Positions 1-7,264 of a stretch of DNA of 34,062 nucleotides are shown piece by piece. A program made the position numbers and the translations under genes. The DNA comes from JAYRGC01 sp041908065. GTDB taxonomy: Bacteria; Pseudomonadota; Alphaproteobacteria; UBA9219. The stretch's first letter is position 1, and each line of letters opens with the position of its first letter. The DNA lies in the NCBI GenBank assembly GCA_041908065.1, contig JAYRGC010000036.1:1-34062 (forward strand). Reading direction: 5' to 3'. Below the pieces are notes generated by a model, which saw only the letters and a program-made list of their open reading frames with translations, was not told where the DNA came from and did no database searches.

Positions 1-103
1 CGAAGCAATCCAGAGTCATAGAGCAACGACACTGGATTGCTTCGCCGCCAAGGGGCGGCTCGCAATGACGGCTCTTTATTCCCACCTGTTTTGCGTAAGA
101 GCC
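1..103. repeat. Interspersed palindromic repeat, copy 1 (cut by window edge)
   Basis: The window opens inside the central stem of the repeat family: GAAGCAATCCAG, a loop, then CTGGATTGCTTC. The right side hairpin (GCCGCC-AAGG-GGCGGC) and outer stem half GCTCGCAATGAC follow, ending at base 69. An outer terminal repeat ending GCGTAAGAGCC closes it at 103. The loop is the reverse complement of the loop in most other copies. The left half lies outside the window. Confidence 0.85.
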
Positions 104-167
104 ACCAAAAAGTTAGAGCATTTTCCGTCAAAAGTTTATGAGCAAACCTAATCGGAAAATGCTCTAA
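104..167 (-). terminator. Intrinsic terminator of the carboxypeptidase gene
   Basis: Perfect 15-bp inverted repeat, TTAGAGCATTTTCCG at 113-127 and its complement at 153-167, with a 25-base loop. Read on the minus strand the stem is followed by five T (107-111). One arm overlaps the stop codon of the minus-strand gene that ends at 164, so the hairpin starts within the last codons. The loop is long for a terminator. Confidence 0.7.
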
Positions 168-1633
168 TTCGACACCGTATCCGGTATGACTACCATGCAG
201 TTCTGGCCGCCGCGTATCATCCGCGTGCATATGGCGCGGGCTGTTTCCTTGTCCATTCCCATGAAGCGGGCGCGATAGACCGACGATCCGTCGCTGTAGG
301 CCACCTTTTGCAGGATATGGTCGGATTTTCCGATCAATTGCGGCATGCTGCCGGCTATGCCGGACAAGGCTTGCTGTCCGGCGTTGGCGTCGTAATACGC
401 GCCTATTTGCACTCCCCAGTTGGAGGGCGTTCCGTTATCGGCCGCTGTCGCGGTGGGCATTCCAGTGGAGGGCTGCGGCATCATGGATGGCGGAGGTTGG
501 GGAATTGCGGGAGATTCTTGCGGTTGTTCCTCCCTCTCTCTGTAATTCGACGAACCGCCAGACGGTTTGGCGGGCAAGGCGACATATCCGGCATCGGTCA
601 CGCTTCTCGAGAAATGCGACGGCTCGCTGCCGGATTGCGGTATGTACGAGGCGGCTAGCGCGTTGCTCACCGAGGCGAACGATTGATCCAGCAATTTCGC
701 CATGTGGTTGTCGCGGGAAGCGGCGGATCTGCCGCCGAACACTACGCCGATGAGGCGGGTATTGCCTTTGACGGCAGACGACACAAGATTGAAGCCGGAG
801 GCGCGGATATATCCGGTTTTTATACCGTCCATGCCGGAATAGCGTTCCATAAGGTGGTTGTGGTTGTCGTGTTCGACGCCGTTGTAGACGAAGGTTTGAG
901 TGCTGAAGCTGCGGTAGAAGCCGGGGTAATGGTATATAATGGCATGTCCCAGCATGGCCATATCGCGAGCGGTTGTTATCTGCGCCGGATTGGGAAGGCC
1001 GGAGGCGTTGCGGAAGGTCGTTCGGCTCATTCCTAGCGATCGCGCCTGAGAGGTCATCATTTGCGCGAATCCGGATTCGCTTCCGCCCAAGGCTTCGGCC
1101 AGCACCACGGCGGCGTCGTTGGCGGATTCGGTTATCAGGCCGAGAACGGCGTCAGAAACCTTGATGCTTTGTCCCGCCCGCAATCCCAATTTAGACGGCG
1201 ATTGTCTGGACGCCAAGGCGGAGACCGGCAGCCGTTGCGACGGCGACAGCCTGCCCGATTCGATGGCTTGGAAGGTCATGTACAAAGTCATCATCTTGGT
1301 GAGAGACGCAGGATGCACCAAGCGGTCGGGATCGGTGGAGTGGATTATGCGTCCGGTTTGGGCGTCTATCACTATGTCGGCGTAGTTCCTAGACAGGTAG
1401 GCCGCCGGAGCTGAAGCGTCCGGCGCGGCTCTTTGTGGGCGGCTTTTAGCGATTCTGGAGCGGGCGGACCTTACGTTGGAGGATTTGTTGTTTTTTGCCA
1501 CAACTTGTTTCTTTGGATTCCGCGCTTCGGCCTGATCCGCCGTAACGGCTAACAAAGGAACCGCCAGGGCCAGACATAAGGCTATTCTGACAGCCGTAAC
1601 GATTAATTTCAGCTTGCTGAAACGTGACACCAT
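164..1633 (-). CDS. dacA: D-alanyl-D-alanine carboxypeptidase with C-terminal SPOR domain (class C low-molecular-mass PBP)
   Basis: Serine DD-peptidase that trims the terminal D-Ala from peptidoglycan pentapeptides in the periplasm. Start ATG 1633 follows a GAGG Shine-Dalgarno; an in-frame TTG at 1645 is less likely. An N-terminal hydrophobic segment (residues about 10-35, ending AEA) is a signal peptide. The three penicillin-binding motifs are in order: SLTK at 110-113 (nucleophile Ser110), SAN at 170-172 and KTG at 272-274. A Pro/Gln-rich linker leads to a C-terminal SPOR domain (about 405-489), which in this family binds denuded glycan at division sites. SPOR-tailed carboxypeptidases are common in alphaproteobacteria. 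It is monocistronic, divergent from lpxC, with its own -10 box and a hairpin overlapping the stop codon. The exact paralogue name (dacA, dacC, dacF) is not certain. Confidence 0.93.
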   Translation of the reverse strand: MVSRFSKLKLIVTAVRIALCLALAVPLLAVTADQAEARNPKKQVVAKNNKSSNVRSARSRIAKSRPQRAAPDASAPAAYLSRNYADIVIDAQTGRIIHSTDPDRLVHPASLTKMMTLYMTFQAIESGRLSPSQRLPVSALASRQSPSKLGLRAGQSIKVSDAVLGLITESANDAAVVLAEALGGSESGFAQMMTSQARSLGMSRTTFRNASGLPNPAQITTARDMAMLGHAIIYHYPGFYRSFSTQTFVYNGVEHDNHNHLMERYSGMDGIKTGYIRASGFNLVSSAVKGNTRLIGVVFGGRSAASRDNHMAKLLDQSFASVSNALAASYIPQSGSEPSHFSRSVTDAGYVALPAKPSGGSSNYREREEQPQESPAIPQPPPSMMPQPSTGMPTATAADNGTPSNWGVQIGAYYDANAGQQALSGIAGSMPQLIGKSDHILQKVAYSDGSSVYRARFMGMDKETARAICTRMIRGGQNCMVVIPDTVSN

Positions 1634-1664
1634 GGAGCCTCGCAAGGTGGAGATTCGGGAGGCG

Positions 1665-1670
1665 ATTATA
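1665..1670 (-). promoter_or_regulatory. Candidate -10 box for the carboxypeptidase gene
   Basis: A perfect TATAAT on the minus strand, about 32 bases upstream of the ATG at 1633, which puts the expected transcript start near 1658. No good -35 hexamer is visible at 16-18 bases, so this rests on the -10 match and position. Confidence 0.45.
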
Positions 1671-1813
1671 TCACCCCAAGGACGATGCTAAAAAGGTTAA
1701 AAATCATGGGTATTTGGACGTGTAACAAATCGTAATCGCTATTGATTATCGGAGGTGGGGGCTTTGGTTTACAACAGCCGTGTCGAGCGTTGACGCATGA
1801 TTCGGGATTTACG

Positions 1814-2722
1814 ATGTTTTTCAAGCATGAAGCCGGAAAATCAGTGTTTTCAGACGAGGGCGCGTTTGTGCCGCGCCAGCGCACCATTGCCCGCGAAGTG
1901 GCTTGTTCGGGTGTTGGCGTTCACTCCGGCGCGGTCGTCCGCATGCGCTTGCTTGCCGCCGAAAAAGACGAGGGCGTGAAGTTCATCCGCACCGATCTGA
2001 AGAACGGCGCCAGAACCGTAAAAGCCAGATGGGATAGCGTCACCGATACGCGGCTTTGCACCGTTATAGGCAATGACCACGGCGGCAGCGTGGCCACTAT
2101 CGAGCATTTTATGGCCGCCGTCATGGCCTCCGCCATCGACAATCTTACGGTAGAAATAGACGGGCCGGAGGTTCCGGTGATGGACGGCAGCGCGGATCCG
2201 TTCATGTTCCTGCTGGATATGGCGGGAAGCGTCGAACAGGACGCGCCGCGACGCGAGATAATCGTCACCCGCAAAGTCGAGGTCGTGTCAAATGGCCGCT
2301 GCGCCGCCTTGTTGCCGAGCGACACCAGCAGTTTCAGCTTTTCCATGGATTTCGGCGGTAGGCCGATGTCTGGTCAAAGCTATGGCTTCGATTTCAACCG
2401 CGCTTCGTTCCGCAACCAGATAAGTCGCGCTCGAACCTTCGGGTTTTTCGAGGAAATAGACCATTTGAGAAAGCTCGGCTTCGCTCGCGGCGGTTCGTTG
2501 GATAACGCCATCGTCATCAAGGACGGCGGAGTGATGAACGAAGGCGGGTTGAGATACGAGGACGAGTTCGTCCGCCACAAGTTGCTGGACGCGGTGGGAG
2601 ATTTGGCTTTGGCTGCAGCCCCCATAAGGGGCAAGTTCCACGGCGATTGCTCCGGCCACGCCATGAACAACATGCTGTTGCGGGCGTTGTTCGCCTCGCA
2701 AGACGCTTGGCGCATGGCCTGA
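1814..2722 (+). CDS. lpxC: UDP-3-O-acyl-N-acetylglucosamine deacetylase LpxC
   Basis: Zinc amidase that performs the committed step of lipid A synthesis, removing the N-acetyl group from UDP-3-O-acyl-GlcNAc in the cytoplasm. With ATG 1814 the protein has 302 residues, close to the usual 300-305. Zinc ligands are visible: His98 in the EHFMAA motif, and His255 and Asp259 in HKLLDAVGD. The general-acid His282 lies in SGHAMNN. The family-typical GVGVHSG stretch is at 33-39. The reading frame extends upstream to a TTG at 1742, but that would give an atypical leader; a GTG at 1868 behind GAGGGCG is a possible shorter start. In many alphaproteobacteria lpxC follows ftsZ; here it stands alone between dacA and proS. 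A weak 7-bp hairpin and repeat copy 2 follow. Confidence 0.95.
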   Translation: MFFKHEAGKSVFSDEGAFVPRQRTIAREVACSGVGVHSGAVVRMRLLAAEKDEGVKFIRTDLKNGARTVKARWDSVTDTRLCTVIGNDHGGSVATIEHFMAAVMASAIDNLTVEIDGPEVPVMDGSADPFMFLLDMAGSVEQDAPRREIIVTRKVEVVSNGRCAALLPSDTSSFSFSMDFGGRPMSGQSYGFDFNRASFRNQISRARTFGFFEEIDHLRKLGFARGGSLDNAIVIKDGGVMNEGGLRYEDEFVRHKLLDAVGDLALAAAPIRGKFHGDCSGHAMNNMLLRALFASQDAWRMA

Positions 2723-2777
2723 AGGCCGGATTACACGTTTTCCCATTCTTGCGCATTCCATCGAATCTGTACAAATG

Positions 2778-2802
2778 TAGCGGCTGGGATGCTTTGCCGC
2801 TA
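2778..2802 (+). other. Small hairpin downstream of lpxC
   Basis: Inverted repeat TAGCGGC / GCCGCTA with an 11-base loop, 55 bases after the lpxC stop. There is no T-run after it, so it is not a standard intrinsic terminator. It may protect the 3' end or be chance. Confidence 0.3.
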
Positions 2803-2820
2803 GACCTCTTGCATAACCGC

Positions 2821-2988
2821 CATCATTGCGAGCCGCCACACCTTTAGTTTGGACAGCGTTAACGCTGTCGGGCGGTAAAGCAATCCAGAGGCGCGGGCGC
2901 AACGGCTCTGGATTGCTTCGCCGCCAAGGGGCGGCTCGCAATGACGGCTCTTTTTGGAAGGTAATACCCACCCGTTTTGCGTAAGAGC
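2821..2988. repeat. Interspersed palindromic repeat, copy 2 (long type)
   Basis: Lies between the convergent lpxC and proS genes. The core is 2821-2946: outer stem TCATTGCGAGCC / GGCTCGCAATGA, a long left arm containing the extra palindrome GACAGCGTTAACGCTGTC, central stem AAGCAATCCAGAG / CTCTGGATTGCTT and the standard right arm. The right outer terminal repeat (TACCCACCCGTTTTGCG then TAAGAGC) ends ten bases before the proS stop. The left terminal repeat is not recognisable. Confidence 0.9.
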
Positions 2989-2998
2989 TAAATGCCCT

Positions 2999-4516
2999 TT
3001 AATACGCCCGCGCGAAGATCGCTTCTTGGGAGGCCGGTTTTCCGGTCAGCACGCATTTGCCGCCGTTGCCGGATTGTTCCAGCGGGATGCAGCGCACGGT
3101 AACGCCCAAGGGATCCAACGCCGCAAGCGATGCGGGATCTCCATACCACGGGGCGCGAACGAATCCCTGACCGGAGGCGAAGCCGTTTTCGTCGCCGCCC
3201 TTGGTGAAGTAATTCTCCAGCCCTTTGCAGTCGGTGATGTCGGTTACGGTTCTGGCGTCGCGAAACGCCAATGCCGCCTCGAACATGGATTTTTGTATCT
3301 CGGCCAGTTCATTTGCCGCTTTTCCGACGAACTCGGCGCGTGGCATGAACTTTTTTCCGTCTTTGAGGCGGTCGCGGCGGGTGAGGCAAACCTGTCCTCC
3401 GCTTACGTCGCGGGGGCCTATTTCCAGTAGCAGCGGCGCGCCTTTGCGGATCCATTCCCATTTTTTGTCGCCGCCGGCTATGTCGCGGTTGTCGATCTTG
3501 ACGCGCAAGGGGCGTCCGCCGAAGGACTGCGCCTCCAGTTCGGATTTCAGCGCGGCGCAATAATCCATGGTGGCCTGAGCGTCGGCTCCCTCGCGCATGA
3601 TGGGGCAGACGACTATCTGTTGCGCCGCGATGCGCGGCGGCATTTTCATGCCATCGTCGTCGGCGTGCGCCATGACGACCGCGCCCAAGAGGCGGGTTGA
3701 GACTCCCCACGAGGTCGTGTGGGCGTACTCCAACTCGCCGCCGCGCCCCTGAAACTTGATGTCGCAGGCTTTGGCGAAGTTTTGTCCCAAATAATGCGAG
3801 GTTCCAGCTTGAAGGGCGCGTCCGTCCTGCATCATCGCTTCGATGCAGAAGGTGTTGACCGCGCCCGGGAAACGCTCGTGCGGGGGCTTTTCGCCGGTGA
3901 CGACGGGCAGGGCCAGACATTCCTCGGAGAACTGGCGGTAAACGTCCAGCATCAGGCGGGTTTCGCGCATGGCGCAATCATAGGTTTCGTGCGCGGTATG
4001 CCCTTCTTGCCACAGAAACTCCGCTGTCCGCAAAAGGATGCGGGGGCGCATTTCCCATCGCACGACGTTAGCCCATTGGTTCACCAGCAACGGCAGGTCG
4101 CGGTAAGACTGTACCCATTTGGACATGGATTCGCCGATGATGGTTTCCGAGGTGGGGCGGATGGCCAAAGGCTCTTCCAGCTCGCCGTCCGGCACCAGCT
4201 TGCCGTCCTTGATCGACAGGCGGTGATGGGTGACGATGGCCATTTCCTTGGCGAAGCCGTCCACATGCTCGGCCTCGCGCTGGAAATAACTGAGGGGGAT
4301 GAAGAGCGGGAAGTAATAGTTTTCGTGGCCGGTTTCGCGGAAACGGCGGTCGAGATCGTCGCGCATCATCTCCCACGCGCCATATCCCCAAGCCTTCAGC
4401 ACCATGCAGCCGCGCACGCCCGACAGTTCGGCGATGTCCGCGCTTCGCACCACCTGTTGATACCATTGGGCGTAATCGGCGGCGCGGGTGATGTTCAATG
4501 CGTTGTCTTTGGGCAT
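2999..4516 (-). CDS. proS: Prolyl-tRNA synthetase, archaeal/eukaryotic-type (ProS type 3)
   Basis: Class II synthetase that charges tRNA-Pro with proline. At 505 residues it is much shorter than the bacterial type with its inserted editing domain. It has features of the archaeal/eukaryotic group: an N-terminal run like DYAQWYQQVV, RPTSE at 120-124, RWE at 153-155, FLWQEGHT at 167-174, and a C-terminal extension ending in Tyr505. The C-terminal domain keeps only a few of the cysteines that form a zinc site in some relatives. ATG 4516 was chosen because AGGAAA lies just upstream; the frame extends to 4618 without a better start. This type is unusual in alphaproteobacteria, which mostly carry the short bacterial form, so horizontal acquisition is likely. 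Codon use looks like the neighbours. Confidence 0.95.
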   Translation of the reverse strand: MPKDNALNITRAADYAQWYQQVVRSADIAELSGVRGCMVLKAWGYGAWEMMRDDLDRRFRETGHENYYFPLFIPLSYFQREAEHVDGFAKEMAIVTHHRLSIKDGKLVPDGELEEPLAIRPTSETIIGESMSKWVQSYRDLPLLVNQWANVVRWEMRPRILLRTAEFLWQEGHTAHETYDCAMRETRLMLDVYRQFSEECLALPVVTGEKPPHERFPGAVNTFCIEAMMQDGRALQAGTSHYLGQNFAKACDIKFQGRGGELEYAHTTSWGVSTRLLGAVVMAHADDDGMKMPPRIAAQQIVVCPIMREGADAQATMDYCAALKSELEAQSFGGRPLRVKIDNRDIAGGDKKWEWIRKGAPLLLEIGPRDVSGGQVCLTRRDRLKDGKKFMPRAEFVGKAANELAEIQKSMFEAALAFRDARTVTDITDCKGLENYFTKGGDENGFASGQGFVRAPWYGDPASLAALDPLGVTVRCIPLEQSGNGGKCVLTGKPASQEAIFARAY

Positions 4517-4608
4517 GGTTGGCGTTTCCTGTTGAATAAAGTTGTTATTGCATGGCAGCGCACAGCTTCCAAAGTGGGCAGCCATGCGAGTCATGGGCAA
4601 AGCAAAGT

Positions 4609-4819
4609 CTACGGCCAAGGGCCGTCATTGCGAAGTTACGGCCAAAGGCCGTTATTGCAAAGTTACGGCCAAAGGCCGTCATTGCGAGCCGCCTCTTGGC
4701 GGCGAAGCAATCCAGTGCCGTTGCGCCCGTGACTTTGGATTGCTTCGCGTCGTAAGGGCGATGCTCGCAATGACGCCTCCTCTTGTTCGAATTGGGCATC
4801 CACCACTTTGCGTAACGCT
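4609..4819. repeat. Interspersed palindromic repeat, copy 3, with three tandem 27-bp units
   Basis: Fills most of the 314-base gap between hslU and proS (4517-4830). Three 27-bp units start at 4609, 4636 and 4663; each holds a small hairpin of type ACGGCC-AAA-GGCCGT (the first with AAG). The short-type core is 4678-4774. Its right side hairpin is GCGTCG / CGATGC instead of the usual GCCGCC / GGCGGC, so pairing is kept through changes on both sides. A degenerate terminal repeat (ACTTTGCGTAACGCT) ends at 4819. Bases 4517-4608 hold nothing recognisable apart from the proS leader. Confidence 0.9.
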
Positions 4820-4830
4820 TACGTTTTACT

Positions 4831-6150
4831 TCAAAGAACGAATTTCGACAAATCGGTGTTTTTGGCGAAGCCCTCGAGCTTTTCGCGGACATAGGCCGCG
4901 TTTATCTTTTGCGAGGTGTTCGGGCGGTCGCTGGCTTCAAAGCTGATTTCCTCTAACAGCCTCTCCAGCAACGTGTGCAGGCGGCGCGCGCCGATGTTTT
5001 CCACTCCGGCGTTTATCTCCTCGGCCAGCCGCGCCAGCTCGTCGATAGCGTCGGGAGAGAACTCCAGCGCGACTTTTTCGGTTTCCATTAAGGCGCGATA
5101 CTGGCGGATAAGGTTGGCTTCGGGTTCCATCAATATGCGTCGAAAATCTTCGCGGGAGAGTGGTTTCAGCTCGACGCGGATGGGCAGGCGTCCTTGCAGC
5201 TCCGGCAAAAGGTCGGATGGTTTGGCGAGGTGGAACGCGCCCGAAGCGATGAACAGGATGTGATCCGTGTTCACGGTTCCGTGGCGGGTTGACACCGCCG
5301 TGCCTTCGATAAGAGGCAGCAAGTCGCGTTGCACACCCTCGCGGCTGACGTCGCCGCCGCCTCGGATCGTTTCGCCGCGCGAGGCGATTTTGTCGATTTC
5401 GTCCAGAAACACGATGCCGTTTTGTTCCACGTTGTCGATAGCCTCAGCCACCATTTTATCCTGGTCCAGCAGCTTTTCGGATTCTTCGGATTCCAGAACT
5501 CGACGAGCTTCGTTCACAGACAGTTTGCGCGGCTTGGTGCGCGCGCCGCCCATGGCTTTGCCGATCATCTCGCCTATGTTGATCATCCCCATCTGCGCCC
5601 CGGGCATCCCGGGCACGTCGAAGGTGGGCAGGGAGGCCGATCCGCTATCTTGCACTTGTATTTCGATTTCGCGTTCGCCGAGTTCTCCGTCGCGCAGCAT
5701 TTGCTTAAATTTCATGCGAGTTTCTGGCGCGGCGTTCTCGCCCACAAGCGCGTCTAAAAGACGACTTTCGGCGGCGGCGGCGGCGCGTTCGGTCACCTCG
5801 CGGCTCATGCGTTCGCGGGTCAGCTTGATGGAAACCTCCACCAGATCGCGAACGATTTGTTCGACATCGCGCCCGACGTATCCGACTTCGGTAAAGCGCG
5901 TGGCCTCGACCTTCAGAAAGGGAGCCTCGGCCAATTTAGCCAGACGCCGCGCTATTTCGGTTTTGCCGACGCCGGTGGGGCCCATCATCAGGATGTTTTT
6001 GGGCAAAACCTCCTCTCGTAATCCGTCCGGCAGTTGTTGGCGACGCCAACGGTTGCGGAGGGCGATGGCCACGGCGCGCTTGGCCTCGTTCTGCCCCACT
6101 ATGTGGCGGTCAAGTTCAATGACTATTTCGCGGGGCGAGAGGTGGGGCAT
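4831..6150 (-). CDS. hslU: ATP-dependent protease ATPase subunit HslU (ClpY)
   Basis: AAA+ unfoldase that feeds substrates to the HslV peptidase in the cytoplasm. ATG 6150 is preceded by GAGGAG at good spacing; an upstream in-frame TTG at 6168 falls beyond that site. The 439-residue product matches family length. It shows the N-terminal SPREIV and HIVGQ motifs, Walker A GPTGVGKT at 57-64, pore loop GYVG at 90-93, an inserted I-domain rich in charged residues, Walker B with VFLDEIDKI, and a C-terminal tail ending FVL, of the kind that docks into HslV. The usual partner hslV is not next to it; upstream lie a repeat and an unrelated gene. A repeat also follows the stop by 11 bases. Confidence 0.97.
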   Translation of the reverse strand: MPHLSPREIVIELDRHIVGQNEAKRAVAIALRNRWRRQQLPDGLREEVLPKNILMMGPTGVGKTEIARRLAKLAEAPFLKVEATRFTEVGYVGRDVEQIVRDLVEVSIKLTRERMSREVTERAAAAAESRLLDALVGENAAPETRMKFKQMLRDGELGEREIEIQVQDSGSASLPTFDVPGMPGAQMGMINIGEMIGKAMGGARTKPRKLSVNEARRVLESEESEKLLDQDKMVAEAIDNVEQNGIVFLDEIDKIASRGETIRGGGDVSREGVQRDLLPLIEGTAVSTRHGTVNTDHILFIASGAFHLAKPSDLLPELQGRLPIRVELKPLSREDFRRILMEPEANLIRQYRALMETEKVALEFSPDAIDELARLAEEINAGVENIGARRLHTLLERLLEEISFEASDRPNTSQKINAAYVREKLEGFAKNTDLSKFVL

Positions 6151-6182
6151 TAAGTTGGTTCTCCTCAAGACGGTGGATCGTT

Positions 6183-6188
6183 ATTCTA
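6183..6188 (-). promoter_or_regulatory. Weak candidate -10 box for hslU
   Basis: TAGAAT on the minus strand, 33 bases upstream of the hslU ATG. The -35 region at the matching distance is poor (CTGTCT). No heat-shock-type promoter was recognised. If real, the promoter lies between the gene and repeat copy 4. Confidence 0.3.
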
Positions 6189-6226
6189 AGCATATGTTCT
6201 CTAAAAGACAGCGCGTCATTGCACAG

Positions 6227-6449
6227 TTACAGCCAAAGGCTGTCATTATCGAAGTCACAGCCAAAGGCTGTCATTATCGAAGTCACAGCCAAAGGCTGTC
6301 ATTATCGAAGTCACAGCCAAAGGCTGTCATTGCGAGCCGCCCCTCTTTGGTTTGGACAGCGTTAAACGCTGTCGGGCGGCGAAGCAATCCAGCGCCGTCG
6401 CTCCATGACTCTGGATTGCTTCGCCGCCAAGGGGCGGCTCGCAATGACG
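6227..6449. repeat. Interspersed palindromic repeat, copy 4, with four tandem 28-bp units
   Basis: Four 28-bp units start at 6227, 6255, 6283 and 6311, each with the hairpin ACAGCC-AAA-GGCTGT; the last runs into a long-type core at 6326-6448. The left arm carries the extra palindrome GACAGCGTT-AA-ACGCTGTC. Central stem and right arm are standard. After the core comes a degraded unit containing GCCTTTGGCC. No clear outer terminal repeat is seen. The element sits in the 482-base gap between hslU and the Met-rich gene. Confidence 0.9.
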
Positions 6450-6538
6450 CGCTGCGCCTTTGGCCATAGACCCCGCATGACTGTCTATTCCTGTTTTCGT
6501 ACCAATCCGATGTCGGATAGAAGCCGCTTTTATAAACC

Positions 6539-6583
6539 ATCGGCTCCGGCCTTCGGCGGATGACGCCTAGGCGCGGAGCCGAT
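6539..6583. other. Long stable hairpin, candidate structured RNA
   Basis: ATCGGCTCCG (6539-6548) pairs with its complement at 6574-6583. Inside, GCCT pairs with AGGC and GGCG with CGCC around a five-base loop GATGA, giving about 18 pairs with small bulges. A smaller palindrome ATCCGA-TG-TCGGAT lies just before it at 6515-6528 and a terminator just after it. It does not belong to the interspersed repeat family. Bases 6450-6514 hold nothing else recognisable. Confidence 0.5.
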
Positions 6584-6592
6584 TTGCAACAT

Positions 6593-6628
6593 AAAGGCGG
6601 GCGACGGAATCGGCGTCGCCCGCCTTTT
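6593..6628. terminator. Bidirectional terminator hairpin
   Basis: Perfect 14-bp stem AAAGGCGGGCGACG / CGTCGCCCGCCTTT with a seven-base loop. It lies five bases after the stop codon of the minus-strand Met-rich gene. A/T pairs at the base give a short U-run in either direction, so it could also end a plus-strand transcript from the structured stretch 6515-6583. Confidence 0.75.
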
Positions 6629-6632
6629 CGGC

Positions 6633-7157
6633 TTACTTCGCGTCCTTGGCCGCTTTACCGCCGCGCTTAGATTTTTCCTTCATCTTTTCCATGCAGGAAG
6701 TCTTTTCTCCGGCGTCGCTCATCGCGGCGCAATGTTCTTCCATCTTTTTACGCATGGAATCGCGGCGGGCATCTCGTTCCGCCATCATCTTTTCGTGCAT
6801 TTCCTTCATTTCTTTTTGGTTTTCCATGCACTTAGCTTTGCCAGCATCTTCCTTTATTTCTCCGCAGCGGGCTTCCATCTTTTTCATGGCGGCGTCGTGC
6901 TTGGCCTTGCCTTCTTCCATCATTTTCTCGTGCATATCGCGCATCTTTTCGCGATCGGCGGACATTTCAGCCTTTTGCTTGGCCATTTTCTCGTGCAGAG
7001 CCTCCATTTCCTTGTGCATGGATTCCATCTTGGCGTTGCCGGAAACGTCAGGGGCAACTTGGCTCTCGGCGCGAGCCGGAGAAACTGCCAAGACTAAAGC
7101 CAGAGCCGAAAGGCACAGGGTTCCGCGCAGAAGTTTGGAGAATTTGCTGTCCGTCAT
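6633..7157 (-). CDS. Secreted Met/Lys/Glu-rich helical protein with repeated CX11C motif (unknown function)
   Basis: I do not recognise the family. The 174-residue product begins with a signal peptide (hydrophobic residues about 13-26, ending ARA at 28-30), so it should act outside the cytoplasm. The rest is almost entirely charged helix with 22 Met and six His in the whole chain; an MHEKM-like motif recurs near 47, 54, 75 and 120. Two units about 45 residues apart each hold a cysteine pair, Cys98/Cys110 and Cys143/Cys155, with exactly 11 residues between them, which suggests two helical hairpins closed by disulfides. Spy/CpxP-type LTxxQ motifs are absent. Met and His could bind copper or another metal, but this is inference. 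The start has a very strong AGGAGG site. A terminator lies immediately downstream. Confidence 0.8.
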   Translation of the reverse strand: MTDSKFSKLLRGTLCLSALALVLAVSPARAESQVAPDVSGNAKMESMHKEMEALHEKMAKQKAEMSADREKMRDMHEKMMEEGKAKHDAAMKKMEARCGEIKEDAGKAKCMENQKEMKEMHEKMMAERDARRDSMRKKMEEHCAAMSDAGEKTSCMEKMKEKSKRGGKAAKDAK

Positions 7158-7183
7158 TTCTACCTCCTTTTGGGTTTAATCGG

Positions 7184-7237
7184 CGGCGAATCGCCGTCTT
7201 ATGTCGATGATATTCGTGCAGCAATGCGTTCGCATTG
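7184..7237. promoter_or_regulatory. Two inverted repeats in a divergent intergenic region, possible operators
   Basis: CGGCGA-A-TCGCCG at 7184-7196 and CAATGCG-TT-CGCATTG at 7222-7237 lie between the divergent Met-rich gene and comEC. On the minus strand a plausible promoter (TTGCTG, 17 bases, TAAGAC) lies between or overlaps them. They could bind a dimeric regulator. No known consensus was recognised. Confidence 0.35.
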
Positions 7238-7264
7238 TGGCAAACAAAAGGATAAAATAAGGCC

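Noticed and set aside
4542..4946. Open frames crossing repeat copies (also 6283-6540, 12131-12322, 27241-27660)
   Set aside because: They translate the palindromic repeat itself and give repetitive, domain-free products.
6227..6338. Four regular 28-bp repeats as a CRISPR array
   Set aside because: The units are directly adjacent with no spacers, and no cas gene is in the window.
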